Below the pieces are notes generated by a model. It was not told where the DNA came from and made no database searches. It was given only the letters and a program-made list of their open reading frames with translations. Positions 43,650-57,590 of a DNA stretch of 64,000 nucleotides are shown here, one piece after another (the first letter of the stretch is position 1; every line of letters starts with the position of its first letter). A program made the position numbers and the translations under genes. Origin of the DNA: Heterobilharzia americana. Taxonomy: Eukaryota > Platyhelminthes > Trematoda > Strigeidida > Schistosomatidae. The stretch spans positions 67,337,160 to 67,401,159 of the forward strand of contig OX104130.1 of the NCBI GenBank assembly GCA_944470555.2, given 5' to 3'.

Positions 43650-44560
43650 GAGTGATTTCGAAGTAGATAAAGCGCTGTGAGAAAATATACAATGTGAGGA
43701 TAAAGCTTAGCGTCAATATTCAGGCTGCAGAAGACCTTGAGGGGTGAATGCATCTGGGCCATTTCGACCGACTTTCAGCCATGTCATTAAAAGTCCTCAA
43801 CCACCGATTCATTTCGTCTCGGGGACCAAAACCAGGAGACCTACACCCATACGTCCCAGATCAACTGTCGGAGATGTCATGGACTGGTGCCAGGTCCTGG
43901 GTTGGCCATCCTCAACCCTCTCCCAACCTAATCCAACTTCTCTTGGGATGTCATGTCGAAGTGAGTGGTGGCTCGACAGGCACATCATATGTCCAATCCA
44001 TCTAAGTCTACCAGGGTTCACAGCCTCGTCGACTCACTTTTCTTGCCTAGTACCCTTCACCTGACCTCAACATTGCTCAAACAGTGATTCCACCAATCGC
44101 GAGCAGTGCTGTTAGGACACCTATGATCAAAACAAGCGTAACTGCTTTATGGATTCCCTTAGAATACGATATTTTTCCGGTCAGAGCCACAAATGATGCA
44201 AGTTAATAGATGCCAAACCGGTTTTCTGTGTGCGAGCTGAGATTCTGCCAACATCCAACCCTTTTAGGTCAATGCCACTTTCCCAGCTAGCGAAGTGGTC
44301 AGCTCATTCCACCATTTGGCTGTTTATCAATAGAGCACAGGTAGTTGCAGCATACCAGTTTGGAACCTGAAGTATCATCTCATGTTTGACAGGTTCCAGC
44401 GAAACAAGCGCCAAACGTGTCAAATTTTTGCTCAACGTGTTCACAGGATCCTTCATTCTGCCACCATCTTCACTTGGCAGGACGATATTATGTGCACACT
44501 GCAAGTCAGCCAGCTGACCCCTGGAGAGTAGGTCAGTCCCTCTGAAGTTAGACGTACCTA
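43650..44560 (-). mobile_element. RTE-2-related fragment, unit 1
   Basis: The minus strand carries NPGRLRWIGHMMCLSSHHSL, LGWERVEDGQPRTWHQSMTS and RSKWPRCIH (43740-44030), and further up CAHNIVLPSEDGGRMKDPVN (44304-44504). The latter matches the RT active-site region 'YADDIVLLGEDADKMQSLLN' with the active site destroyed (CAHN). Its 3' UTR (43650-43740) matches 6610-6740. It is a decayed member of the RTE-2 group. Confidence 0.75.
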
Positions 44561-44576
44561 AGGTCGTATCCGATGC

Positions 44577-44790
44577 ATTCCAACTAGCTGACTAGAGAAT
44601 CGATCATAAGCAGCGCAACGCGAGACGACATGGTGCCAAATGGCGTGGATGCTTGACCGTATACCTTCATCTTAGCGAGTCTGATAAGACTATGAGGGTC
44701 ACCATCAATGTTGAATCTTGTTGAACCCTAGGCTATTGATTCTGGAGAAGTACGTGACACTACAGTGATATGCATGTAACCCAAAGTAAT
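44577..44790. repeat. About 190-bp repeat also at 57045-57215
   Basis: AACTAGCTGACTAG...GATTCTGGAGAAGTACGTGA in each unit resembles 57049-57215 (AACTAACTGGCTAG...GATTCTGGAGAAGTGTGTGA). A shorter piece, AACTAACTGGCTAG, stands at every unit junction (about 45010-45030). The repeat thus marks the array's break point. Confidence 0.6.
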
Positions 44791-45036
44791 CGTGTGTGAT
44801 ATCTGTAAAGTAAAATTAACCTGGATAAGCATCTAGAAAGATGAAAGATTTCAGGAACTGTCCTGGTGAGAACTTGACAGATGGAGGGGCCAACCACTAA
44901 TTATTCGAACTTTTTATATACCCATGAATACAAGACCAAGAAAGAACACAATAGCGTGGTCGGATGGGACAGTACACTTGCGAGATCATCCCAAGATACC
45001 GATGCTTTCCAACTAACTGGCTAGAGCAGTGCGACG

Positions 45037-48000
45037 GCACACGCGCCATCTTGATGGAGGTTGTGTTGAAGCTTTTCCGCCTCCTCATCTGAACCCTGAA
45101 GTTTGCGGATCTTTTGTGTTCCGGTCTTCTGAGGCACGGTGGCGGTGCGAATGTGAGACAGTGCATCTGCCACTAGTTTTTAACACCAGAAACATGACGG
45201 ATGTCTGAGATGAATGGTGAAACGTAGTCCAGGTGCCGTAATTCACGTGAAGAGCATCCAGCTGTGTTGGTGTGTAAGGCGTAAGCCAAAGGTCTGTAGT
45301 CGGAGAATAAGATGAAATCATAGTTTTCCAGGAAATAGCGGAAATGCTTTGCCGAGGTATATAGGGCGGGGAATTCCCTGCATAAAGTACCATAACGCAT
45401 TTCGCAGGCGTCTAACTGCCATGAGAAGAATGCGATCAGGATCTAGGTGTCATCCGAAAGCTGTTGCAACGCAGCTCCGATGGCCATGTTAGAAGCGTCA
45501 GATGCAATGCTAAGAGGTAGGCTTACGTCAGGGTGGACCAACATTGGGGCATCAGGCACCGCTGCTTCATCTTGCAAAGTAACTGAATGGGCGTGTGATT
45601 ACTGAGATGCACATCCCTGAAAGGTTCTTTCACTTTCTGTTGATCAGCAAGTGCAGCGCATTTGATGACAACGGCTTTCAGGACGTCGCATAGACTCTGC
45701 ACCGGGTCGTCTATCACGTCCGAGACATCTTTGATCGCATTTTCGAGCCAGCTGAAGGCAACCAAGTCCGACTTACCTCCTTGTGCATGAATATGCCTCA
45801 TAGTAAATTGAGCTTTTATCGGGGAGAACCATGCAGATGGTCTATGGGTCCGGAAGGTGGGAAGCTGAAGACTTACAGTCATCTACACAGTAGTCATTAC
45901 CAGCCATTGAAAAGAGATTTAGTGGGACACGACGCTGATGGTAAAAAAAACTAAAATACAAAATGATCAACGGGAGGGGCAACATGTGAAAAAAGCCGTG
46001 CTAAAAATAAAAATAAACAAATGAATCACTGCAAGATAAATAAAGTACCAGACACAGTGGCAGACCGATGCTCGGGTTCACTAATTGCGGGAGTGTTGGT
46101 TGTGCTACTGTTATGTGACCCTTGGCCAATACTACTTAACTCGATTCGCTTCAGTACCTGTTCATCCAGTACCTTAACTAACATGTAAGTACAGATAACG
46201 AAACACAAATCAAAAGGGCTGGTATTCATGAATGTATCTAAAGCAGCAACACATTTGAATAGAATAAATGTGATGGGAATTATGAGGGGGAAAGTCTACC
46301 CGACTTATCTGGCTAGTATGTCTGAGTCAGGGACTCCGATGACGTGCATGTTAACCGGCGCAAAGCTGGCGTAAAGTGACATCGAAGCCTGCTCGGATGC
46401 ATGCTCGCTAAAAACAAAACCTGGAACATCTTAAGCATCCCGAAGAAAGCTAGAAGTTCAGTTAGCCAGCGTTTAGTCAATTTAATTCAATCTATTTATT
46501 TTGGCTCTGGTTGGATTTTGGCGCCAGGAAGGTGCACCACACAGTCAGGTCTGCACCAGACTTGAATATCGGTTGAACGTAGGCTGTGAGTTGTGGAAAC
46601 TAAGTCGTTCCAACACACATCTAAATAAATGGTGTTCATTGGATGGCTGTTGCATTTTATCAGTCGTTAGTGTTACTTACCGACGGAACAATCTCTTAGT
46701 TTACTCACGGTCTCTGTTTTCATCAGTAATTTTCCGGGAATACATACTAGTGATGTTGTAGTAGACCTTAGTGATAAAGATGCAACGAAATGAACGTGAA
46801 AGACGTTCGTTCAAGCTCATGAACTATAAACGATGCACTTTTTGCAGGCAGGCCACTAAAAGCGCAAATCTACGATCAAGAACATCAGAGTTACCTTTCA
46901 TTAGCGGTTAAGATCCAGTTGCAGTGATCTCGCTTGCACAATAGTGTTGGCTCCAGATTACACTGAACCTAAACGCAAATATGTAGATTGATGTGCTCTC
47001 AGTTTCATGCGAGGGGAATAAGTCTCATATCTTCAGTTTTCCTGACCAGCAGATACCAAAATCTTGTATGACAGTAAGAAAATCAGAAGGCGAAAGCCAT
47101 AAAATTCTTAACGTTCAAGCTATTAGGGGAACATGAACATCCGATAGCAACGAATAAGACTGGTTCCTCGTACATAAGATATTATCAAGAATATTTTAGG
47201 ACGGACAATTTCGATGTCTTCTACTACAGTGCTTACTTAGAGGCCAGTCTTACCTTGATAATCTGTGACATAACAAAGGTGGCATGCAAGAGGCGCTTCA
47301 TTGATATTCCTCACAACTTTGTTGGCCCATGTGCACCTCGACTACTTTGAGTCAGCAGAACAAGGACTAGTGTACCTTTCACAGAGGCTTTGGAAGAGTT
47401 CCTTAGACAATTTTGGGTAGTTCATTCAACATTTCTCGGACAAATCACATTTATCAGGTGTTCGGTCATTTAGTACATCAAACCATCTTCAACAATCTTC
47501 CCTGACAGACGGTCTGTTATCAGGTCAGATCTAGTTACTTTTGATTCGACAGACCTGATTCTGACTGACGGAAGAAATCGACGTAGAACCTCATACACAA
47601 GTGCATCTGTTCAAAATGCTACTCTTCACAGTAATACACAAAGAACGGATGGATAGAAGAAGAGTGATTTCGAAGTAGATAAAGCGCTGTGAGAAAATAT
47701 ACAATGTGAGGATAAAGCTTAGCGTCAATATTCAGGCTGCAGAAGACCTTGAGGGGTGAATGCATCTGGGCCATTTCGACCGACTTTCAGCCATGTCATT
47801 AAAAGTCCTCAACCACCGATTCATTTCGTCTCGGGGACCAAAACCAGGAGACCTACACCCATACGTCCCAGATCAACTGTCGGAGATGTCATGGACTGGT
47901 GCCAGGTCCTGGGTTGGCCATCCTCAACCCTCTCCCAACCTAATCCAACTTCTCTTGGGATGTCATGTCGAAGTGAGTGGTGGCTCGACAGGCACATCAT

Positions 48001-49048
48001 ATGTCCAATCCATCTAAGTCTACCAGGGTTCACAGCCTCGTCGACTCACTTTTCTTGCCTAGTACCCTTCACCTGACCTCAACATTGCTCAAACAGTGAT
48101 TCCACCAATCGCGAGCAGTGCTGTTAGGACACCTATGATCAAAACAAGCGTAACTGCTTTATGGATTCCCTTAGAATACGATATTTTTCCGGTCAGAGCC
48201 ACAAATGATGCAAGTTAATAGATGCCAAACCGGTTTTCTGTGTGCGAGCTGAGATTCTGCCAACATCCAACCCTTTTAGGTCAATGCCACTTTCCCAGCT
48301 AGCGAAGTGGTCAGCTCATTCCACCATTTGGCTGTTTATCAATAGAGCACAGGTAGTTGCAGCATACCAGTTTGGAACCTGAAGTATCATCTCATGTTTG
48401 ACAGGTTCCAGCGAAACAAGCGCCAAACGTGTCAAATTTTTGCTCAACGTGTTCACAGGATCCTTCATTCTGCCACCATCTTCACTTGGCAGGACGATAT
48501 TATGTGCACACTGCAAGTCAGCCAGCTGACCCCTGGAGAGTAGGTCAGTCCCTCTGAAGTTAGACGTACCTAAGGTCGTATCCGATGCATTCCAACTAGC
48601 TGACTAGAGAATCGATCATAAGCAGCGCAACGCGAGACGACATGGTGCCAAATGGCGTGGATGCTTGACCGTATACCTTCATCTTAGCGAGTCTGATAAG
48701 ACTATGAGGGTCACCATCAATGTTGAATCTTGTTGAACCCTAGGCTATTGATTCTGGAGAAGTACGTGACACTACAGTGATATGCATGTAACCCAAAGTA
48801 ATCGTGTGTGATATCTGTAAAGTAAAATTAACCTGGATAAGCATCTAGAAAGATGAAAGATTTCAGGAACTGTCCTGGTGAGAACTTGACAGATGGAGGG
48901 GCCAACCACTAATTATTCGAACTTTTTATATACCCATGAATACAAGACCAAGAAAGAACACAATAGCGTGGTCGGATGGGACAGTACACTTGCGAGATCA
49001 TCCCAAGATACCGATGCTTTCCAACTAACTGGCTAGAGCAGTGCGACG
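45037..49048. repeat. Array unit 2
   Basis: The second 4,012-bp unit. RNase H is at 45085-45517, gag at 45523-45882, the RTE-2-related fragment at 47662-48572 (all minus). It has T at 46816 like units 3 and 4, and G at 45176 and 45593 like unit 1. Confidence 0.9.
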
Positions 49049-52000
49049 GCACACGCGCCATCTTGATGGAGGTTGTGTTGAAGCTTTTCCGCCTCCTCAT
49101 CTGAACCCTGAAGTTTGCGGATCTTTTGTGTTCCGGTCTTCTGAGGCACGGTGGCGGTGCGAATGTGAGACAGTGCATCTGCCACTAATTTTTAACACCA
49201 GAAACATGACGGATGTCTGAGATGAATGGTGAAACGTAGTCCAGGTGCCGTAATTCACGTGAAGAGCATCCAGCTGTGTTGGTGTGTAAGGCGTAAGCCA
49301 AAGGTCTGTAGTCGGAGAATAAGATGAAATCATAGTTTTCCAGGAAATAGCGGAAATGCTTTGCCGAGGTATATAGGGCGGGGAATTCCCTGCATAAAGT
49401 ACCATAACGCATTTCGCAGGCGTCTAACTGCCATGAGAAGAATGCGATCAGGATCTAGGTGTCATCCGAAAGCTGTTGCAACGCAGCTCCGATGGCCATG
49501 TTAGAAGCGTCAGATGCAATGCTAAGAGGTAGGCTTACGTCAGGGTGGACCAACATTGGGGCATCAGGCACCGCTGCTTCATCTTGCAAAGTAACTGAAT
49601 GGGCTTGTGATTACTGAGATGCACATCCCTGAAAGGTTCTTTCACTTTCTGTTGATCAGCAAGTGCAGCGCATTTGATGACAACGGCTTTCAGGACGTCG
49701 CATAGACTCTGCACCGGGTCGTCTATCACGTCCGAGACATCTTTGATCGCATTTTCGAGCCAGCTGAAGGCAACCAAGTCCGACTTACCTCCTTGTGCAT
49801 GAATATGCCTCATAGTAAATTGAGCTTTTATCGGGGAGAACCATGCAGATGGTCTATGGGTCCGGAAGGTGGGAAGCTGAAGACTTACAGTCATCTACAC
49901 AGTAGTCATTACCAGCCATTGAAAAGAGATTTAGTGGGACACGACGCTGATGGTAAAAAAAACTAAAATACAAAATGATCAACGGGAGGGGCAACATGTG
50001 AAAAAAGCCGTGCTAAAAATAAAAATAAACAAATGAATCACTGCAAGATAAATAAAGTACCAGACACAGTGGCAGACCGATGCTCGGGTTCACTAATTGC
50101 GGGAGTGTTGGTTGTGCTACTGTTATGTGACCCTTGGCCAATACTACTTAACTCGATTCGCTTCAGTACCTGTTCATCCAGTACCTTAACTAACATGTAA
50201 GTACAGATAACGAAACACAAATCAAAAGGGCTGGTATTCATGAATGTATCTAAAGCAGCAACACATTTGAATAGAATAAATGTGATGGGAATTATGAGGG
50301 GGAAAGTCTACCCGACTTATCTGGCTAGTATGTCTGAGTCAGGGACTCCGATGACGTGCATGTTAACCGGCGCAAAGCTGGCGTAAAGTGACATCGAAGC
50401 CTGCTCGGATGCATGCTCGCTAAAAACAAAACCTGGAACATCTTAAGCATCCCGAAGAAAGCTAGAAGTTCAGTTAGCCAGCGTTTAGTCAATTTAATTC
50501 AATCTATTTATTTTGGCTCTGGTTGGATTTTGGCGCCAGGAAGGTGCACCACACAGTCAGGTCTGCACCAGACTTGAATATCGGTTGAACGTAGGCTGTG
50601 AGTTGTGGAAACTAAGTCGTTCCAACACACATCTAAATAAATGGTGTTCATTGGATGGCTGTTGCATTTTATCAGTCGTTAGTGTTACTTACCGACGGAA
50701 CAATCTCTTAGTTTACTCACGGTCTCTGTTTTCATCAGTAATTTTCCGGGAATACATACTAGTGATGTTGTAGTAGACCTTAGTGATAAAGATGCAACGA
50801 AATGAACGTGAAAGACGTTCGTTCAAGCTCATGAACTATAAACGATGCACTTTTTGCAGGCAGGCCACTAAAAGCGCAAATCTACGATCAAGAACATCAG
50901 AGTTACCTTTCATTAGCGGTTAAGATCCAGTTGCAGTGATCTCGCTTGCACAATAGTGTTGGCTCCAGATTACACTGAACCTAAACGCAAATATGTAGAT
51001 TGATGTGCTCTCAGTTTCATGCGAGGGGAATAAGTCTCATATCTTCAGTTTTCCTGACCAGCAGATACCAAAATCTTGTATGACAGTAAGAAAATCAGAA
51101 GGCGAAAGCCATAAAATTCTTAACGTTCAAGCTATTAGGGGAACATGAACATCCGATAGCAACGAATAAGACTGGTTCCTCGTACATAAGATATTATCAA
51201 GAATATTTTAGGACGGACAATTTCGATGTCTTCTACTACAGTGCTTACTTAGAGGCCAGTCTTACCTTGATAATCTGTGACATAACAAAGGTGGCATGCA
51301 AGAGGCGCTTCATTGATATTCCTCACAACTTTGTTGGCCCATGTGCACCTCGACTACTTTGAGTCAGCAGAACAAGGACTAGTGTACCTTTCACAGAGGC
51401 TTTGGAAGAGTTCCTTAGACAATTTTGGGTAGTTCATTCAACATTTCTCGGACAAATCACATTTATCAGGTGTTCGGTCATTTAGTACATCAAACCATCT
51501 TCAACAATCTTCCCTGACAGACGGTCTGTTATCAGGTCAGATCTAGTTACTTTTGATTCGACAGACCTGATTCTGACTGACGGAAGAAATCGACGTAGAA
51601 CCTCATACACAAGTGCATCTGTTCAAAATGCTACTCTTCACAGTAATACACAAAGAACGGATGGATAGAAGAAGAGTGATTTCGAAGTAGATAAAGCGCT
51701 GTGAGAAAATATACAATGTGAGGATAAAGCTTAGCGTCAATATTCAGGCTGCAGAAGACCTTGAGGGGTGAATGCATCTGGGCCATTTCGACCGACTTTC
51801 AGCCATGTCATTAAAAGTCCTCAACCACCGATTCATTTCGTCTCGGGGACCAAAACCAGGAGACCTACACCCATACGTCCCAGATCAACTGTCGGAGATG
51901 TCATGGACTGGTGCCAGGTCCTGGGTTGGCCATCCTCAACCCTCTCCCAACCTAATCCAACTTCTCTTGGGATGTCATGTCGAAGTGAGTGGTGGCTCGA

Positions 52001-53060
52001 CAGGCACATCATATGTCCAATCCATCTAAGTCTACCAGGGTTCACAGCCTCGTCGACTCACTTTTCTTGCCTAGTACCCTTCACCTGACCTCAACATTGC
52101 TCAAACAGTGATTCCACCAATCGCGAGCAGTGCTGTTAGGACACCTATGATCAAAACAAGCGTAACTGCTTTATGGATTCCCTTAGAATACGATATTTTT
52201 CCGGTCAGAGCCACAAATGATGCAAGTTAATAGATGCCAAACCGGTTTTCTGTGTGCGAGCTGAGATTCTGCCAACATCCAACCCTTTTAGGTCAATGCC
52301 ACTTTCCCAGCTAGCGAAGTGGTCAGCTCATTCCACCATTTGGCTGTTTATCAATAGAGCACAGGTAGTTGCAGCATACCAGTTTGGAACCTGAAGTATC
52401 ATCTCATGTTTGACAGGTTCCAGCGAAACAAGCGCCAAACGTGTCAAATTTTTGCTCAACGTGTTCACAGGATCCTTCATTCTGCCACCATCTTCACTTG
52501 GCAGGACGATATTATGTGCACACTGCAAGTCAGCCAGCTGACCCCTGGAGAGTAGGTCAGTCCCTCTGAAGTTAGACGTACCTAAGGTCGTATCCGATGC
52601 ATTCCAACTAGCTGACTAGAGAATCGATCATAAGCAGCGCAACGCGAGACGACATGGTGCCAAATGGCGTGGATGCTTGACCGTATACCTTCATCTTAGC
52701 GAGTCTGATAAGACTATGAGGGTCACCATCAATGTTGAATCTTGTTGAACCCTAGGCTATTGATTCTGGAGAAGTACGTGACACTACAGTGATATGCATG
52801 TAACCCAAAGTAATCGTGTGTGATATCTGTAAAGTAAAATTAACCTGGATAAGCATCTAGAAAGATGAAAGATTTCAGGAACTGTCCTGGTGAGAACTTG
52901 ACAGATGGAGGGGCCAACCACTAATTATTCGAACTTTTTATATACCCATGAATACAAGACCAAGAAAGAACACAATAGCGTGGTCGGATGGGACAGTACA
53001 CTTGCGAGATCATCCCAAGATACCGATGCTTTCCAACTAACTGGCTAGAGCAGTGCGACG
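49049..53060. repeat. Array unit 3
   Basis: The third 4,012-bp unit. RNase H is at 49097-49529, gag at 49535-49894, the RTE-2-related fragment at 51674-52584 (all minus). The two changes at 49188 and 49605 alter single residues of the decayed frames (T to I and T to K). Confidence 0.9.
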
Positions 53061-56000
53061 GCACACGCGCCATCTTGATGGAGGTTGTGTTGAAGCTTTT
53101 CCGCCTCCTCATCTGAACCCTGAAGTTTGCGGATCTTTTGTGTTCCGGTCTTCTGAGGCACGGTGGCGGTGCGAATGTGAGACAGTGCATCTGCCACTAA
53201 TTTTTAACACCAGAAACATGACGGATGTCTGAGATGAATGGTGAAACGTAGTCCAGGTGCCGTAATTCACGTGAAGAGCATCCAGCTGTGTTGGTGTGTA
53301 AGGCGTAAGCCAAAGGTCTGTAGTCGGAGAATAAGATGAAATCATAGTTTTCCAGGAAATAGCGGAAATGCTTTGCCGAGGTATATAGGGCGGGGAATTC
53401 CCTGCATAAAGTACCATAACGCATTTCGCAGGCGTCTAACTGCCATGAGAAGAATGCGATCAGGATCTAGGTGTCATCCGAAAGCTGTTGCAACGCAGCT
53501 CCGATGGCCATGTTAGAAGCGTCAGATGCAATGCTAAGAGGTAGGCTTACGTCAGGGTGGACCAACATTGGGGCATCAGGCACCGCTGCTTCATCTTGCA
53601 AAGTAACTGAATGGGCTTGTGATTACTGAGATGCACATCCCTGAAAGGTTCTTTCACTTTCTGTTGATCAGCAAGTGCAGCGCATTTGATGACAACGGCT
53701 TTCAGGACGTCGCATAGACTCTGCACCGGGTCGTCTATCACGTCCGAGACATCTTTGATCGCATTTTCGAGCCAGCTGAAGGCAACCAAGTCCGACTTAC
53801 CTCCTTGTGCATGAATATGCCTCATAGTAAATTGAGCTTTTATCGGGGAGAACCATGCAGATGGTCTATGGGTCCGGAAGGTGGGAAGCTGAAGACTTAC
53901 AGTCATCTACACAGTAGTCATTACCAGCCATTGAAAAGAGATTTAGTGGGACACGACGCTGATGGTAAAAAAAACTAAAATACAAAATGATCAACGGGAG
54001 GGGCAACATGTGAAAAAAGCCGTGCTAAAAATAAAAATAAACAAATGAATCACTGCAAGATAAATAAAGTACCAGACACAGTGGCAGACCGATGCTCGGG
54101 TTCACTAATTGCGGGAGTGTTGGTTGTGCTACTGTTATGTGACCCTTGGCCAATACTACTTAACTCGATTCGCTTCAGTACCTGTTCATCCAGTACCTTA
54201 ACTAACATGTAAGTACAGATAACGAAACACAAATCAAAAGGGCTGGTATTCATGAATGTATCTAAAGCAGCAACACATTTGAATAGAATAAATGTGATGG
54301 GAATTATGAGGGGGAAAGTCTACCCGACTTATCTGGCTAGTATGTCTGAGTCAGGGACTCCGATGACGTGCATGTTAACCGGCGCAAAGCTGGCGTAAAG
54401 TGACATCGAAGCCTGCTCGGATGCATGCTCGCTAAAAACAAAACCTGGAACATCTTAAGCATCCCGAAGAAAGCTAGAAGTTCAGTTAGCCAGCGTTTAG
54501 TCAATTTAATTCAATCTATTTATTTTGGCTCTGGTTGGATTTTGGCGCCAGGAAGGTGCACCACACAGTCAGGTCTGCACCAGACTTGAATATCGGTTGA
54601 ACGTAGGCTGTGAGTTGTGGAAACTAAGTCGTTCCAACACACATCTAAATAAATGGTGTTCATTGGATGGCTGTTGCATTTTATCAGTCGTTAGTGTTAC
54701 TTACCGACGGAACAATCTCTTAGTTTACTCACGGTCTCTGTTTTCATCAGTAATTTTCCGGGAATACATACTAGTGATGTTGTAGTAGACCTTAGTGATA
54801 AAGATGCAACGAAATGAACGTGAAAGACGTTCGTTCAAGCTCATGAACTATAAACGATGCACTTTTTGCAGGCAGGCCACTAAAAGCGCAAATCTACGAT
54901 CAAGAACATCAGAGTTACCTTTCATTAGCGGTTAAGATCCAGTTGCAGTGATCTCGCTTGCACAATAGTGTTGGCTCCAGATTACACTGAACCTAAACGC
55001 AAATATGTAGATTGATGTGCTCTCAGTTTCATGCGAGGGGAATAAGTCTCATATCTTCAGTTTTCCTGACCAGCAGATACCAAAATCTTGTATGACAGTA
55101 AGAAAATCAGAAGGCGAAAGCCATAAAATTCTTAACGTTCAAGCTATTAGGGGAACATGAACATCCGATAGCAACGAATAAGACTGGTTCCTCGTACATA
55201 AGATATTATCAAGAATATTTTAGGACGGACAATTTCGATGTCTTCTACTACAGTGCTTACTTAGAGGCCAGTCTTACCTTGATAATCTGTGACATAACAA
55301 AGGTGGCATGCAAGAGGCGCTTCATTGATATTCCTCACAACTTTGTTGGCCCATGTGCACCTCGACTACTTTGAGTCAGCAGAACAAGGACTAGTGTACC
55401 TTTCACAGAGGCTTTGGAAGAGTTCCTTAGACAATTTTGGGTAGTTCATTCAACATTTCTCGGACAAATCACATTTATCAGGTGTTCGGTCATTTAGTAC
55501 ATCAAACCATCTTCAACAATCTTCCCTGACAGACGGTCTGTTATCAGGTCAGATCTAGTTACTTTTGATTCGACAGACCTGATTCTGACTGACGGAAGAA
55601 ATCGACGTAGAACCTCATACACAAGTGCATCTGTTCAAAATGCTACTCTTCACAGTAATACACAAAGAACGGATGGATAGAAGAAGAGTGATTTCGAAGT
55701 AGATAAAGCGCTGTGAGAAAATATACAATGTGAGGATAAAGCTTAGCGTCAATATTCAGGCTGCAGAAGACCTTGAGGGGTGAATGCATCTGGGCCATTT
55801 CGACCGACTTTCAGCCATGTCATTAAAAGTCCTCAACCACCGATTCATTTCGTCTCGGGGACCAAAACCAGGAGACCTACACCCATACGTCCCAGATCAA
55901 CTGTCGGAGATGTCATGGACTGGTGCCAGGTCCTGGGTTGGCCATCCTCAACCCTCTCCCAACCTAATCCAACTTCTCTTGGGATGTCATGTCGAAGTGA

Positions 56001-57066
56001 GTGGTGGCTCGACAGGCACATCATATGTCCAATCCATCTAAGTCTACCAGGGTTCACAGCCTCGTCGACTCACTTTTCTTGCCTAGTACCCTTCACCTGA
56101 CCTCAACATTGCTCAAACAGTGATTCCACCAATCGCGAGCAGTGCTGTTAGGACACCTATGATCAAAACAAGCGTAACTGCTTTATGGATTCCCTTAGAA
56201 TACGATATTTTTCCGGTCAGAGCCACAAATGATGCAAGTTAATAGATGCCAAACCGGTTTTCTGTGTGCGAGCTGAGATTCTGCCAACATCCAACCCTTT
56301 TAGGTCAATGCCACTTTCCCAGCTAGCGAAGTGGTCAGCTCATTCCACCATTTGGCTGTTTATCAATAGAGCACAGGTAGTTGCAGCATACCAGTTTGGA
56401 ACCTGAAGTATCATCTCATGTTTGACAGGTTCCAGCGAAACAAGCGCCAAACGTGTCAAATTTTTGCTCAACGTGTTCACAGGATCCTTCATTCTGCCAC
56501 CATCTTCACTTGGCAGGACGATATTATGTGCACACTGCAAGTCAGCCAGCTGACCCCTGGAGAGTAGGTCAGTCCCTCTGAAGTTAGACGTACCTAAGGT
56601 CGTATCCGATGCATTCCAACTAGCTGACTAGAGAATCGATCATAAGCAGCGCAACGCGAGACGACATGGTGCCAAATGGCGTGGATGCTTGACCGTATAC
56701 CTTCATCTTAGCGAGTCTGATAAGACTATGAGGGTCACCATCAATGTTGAATCTTGTTGAACCCTAGGCTATTGATTCTGGAGAAGTACGTGACACTACA
56801 GTGATATGCATGTAACCCAAAGTAATCGTGTGTGATATCTGTAAAGTAAAATTAACCTGGATAAGCATCTAGAAAGATGAAAGATTTCAGGAACTGTCCT
56901 GGTGAGAACTTGACAGATGGAGGGGCCAACCACTAATTATTCGAACTTTTTATATACCCATGAATACAAGACCAAGAAAGAACACAATAGCGTGGTCGGA
57001 TGGGACAGTACACTTGCGAGATCATCCCAAGATACCGATGCTTTCCAACTAACTGGCTAGGGCAGT
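53061..57066. repeat. Array unit 4
   Basis: The fourth unit, complete apart from a few bases at its right end. It shares both derived bases of unit 3, so 3 and 4 are each other's closest relatives. RNase H is at 53109-53541, gag at 53547-53906, the RTE-2-related fragment at 55686-56596 (all minus). Confidence 0.9.
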
Positions 57067-57590
57067 TCGACGTATCATGACGGCGTACCAAATGGCGTTC
57101 ATGCTTGACTGGATGCCCCCAGCTTAACGAGTCCGGTAATAGTATCAAGGTTGACATCAACTTCCAATATTGTCAAACCATAGGCAGTTGATTCTGGAGA
57201 AGTGTGTGATGCTACACCTTTACTTAAACCATTATGAGGAAACGGGCTTACAGAATTATACAAGCTGAAACCCAAAGCAAAACAGATCAAGAAAAGCTTA
57301 TTTCCACGACAAAACTTTCACCAAAATGTGCAAGTTACAAACTTCTGAATTTCAGTGTTAATCTGAATTCAGAGCATGAAATAACGTTATCGAAAGGAAA
57401 TATACCACTCAAGAAACTGTTAAAAACAAGTGGCTGCAAGAGTATTAGATAAACAGGTAGTTCCTTGTTAAATTGGGTCATGAGTGAAATAATCTTTTGA
57501 ACATTACCACAATTGATGAATAACACACTAATAGACTGAACACCAAGCTTCCACCAACTCTAAGCAAATGACTATTGTTCAGATATTATA
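57067..57590. other. Right flank of the array, no gene recognised
   Basis: The first 150 bp continue the repeat seen at 44577-44790. The rest is AT-rich with frames below 75 codons and no domain. Confidence 0.4.

Larger units (their letters stand above)
41025..45036. repeat. Array unit 1
   Basis: The first 4,012-bp unit. It is distinguished from the rest by G at 42804. It joins intact Gypsy integrase sequence on its left. Confidence 0.9.
41025..57066. repeat. Tandem array, four units of 4,012 bp
   Basis: Four head-to-tail copies of a 4,012-bp unit at 41025, 45037, 49049 and 53061. Landmarks repeat with exactly this period: the gag frame at 41511, 45523, 49535 and 53547. I noticed three substitutions across all units: 42804 (G in unit 1, T in 2-4), 49188 (G in 1-2, A in 3-4) and 49605 (G in 1-2, T in 3-4). 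Each unit holds, left to right, Gypsy RNase H and gag (minus), a Gypsy LTR, an unassigned 1.2-kb stretch, and an RTE-2 relative (minus). The left edge cuts the Gypsy element between integrase and RNase H. The right edge (57045-57066) leaves at a repeat also found at 44577. It could be a real macrosatellite or an assembly expansion. Confidence 0.92.

Noticed and set aside
41025..57066. CRISPR-like or centromeric satellite array
   Set aside because: The unit is 4 kb, with only four copies and transposon content; nothing resembles short spaced repeats or a classical satellite monomer.
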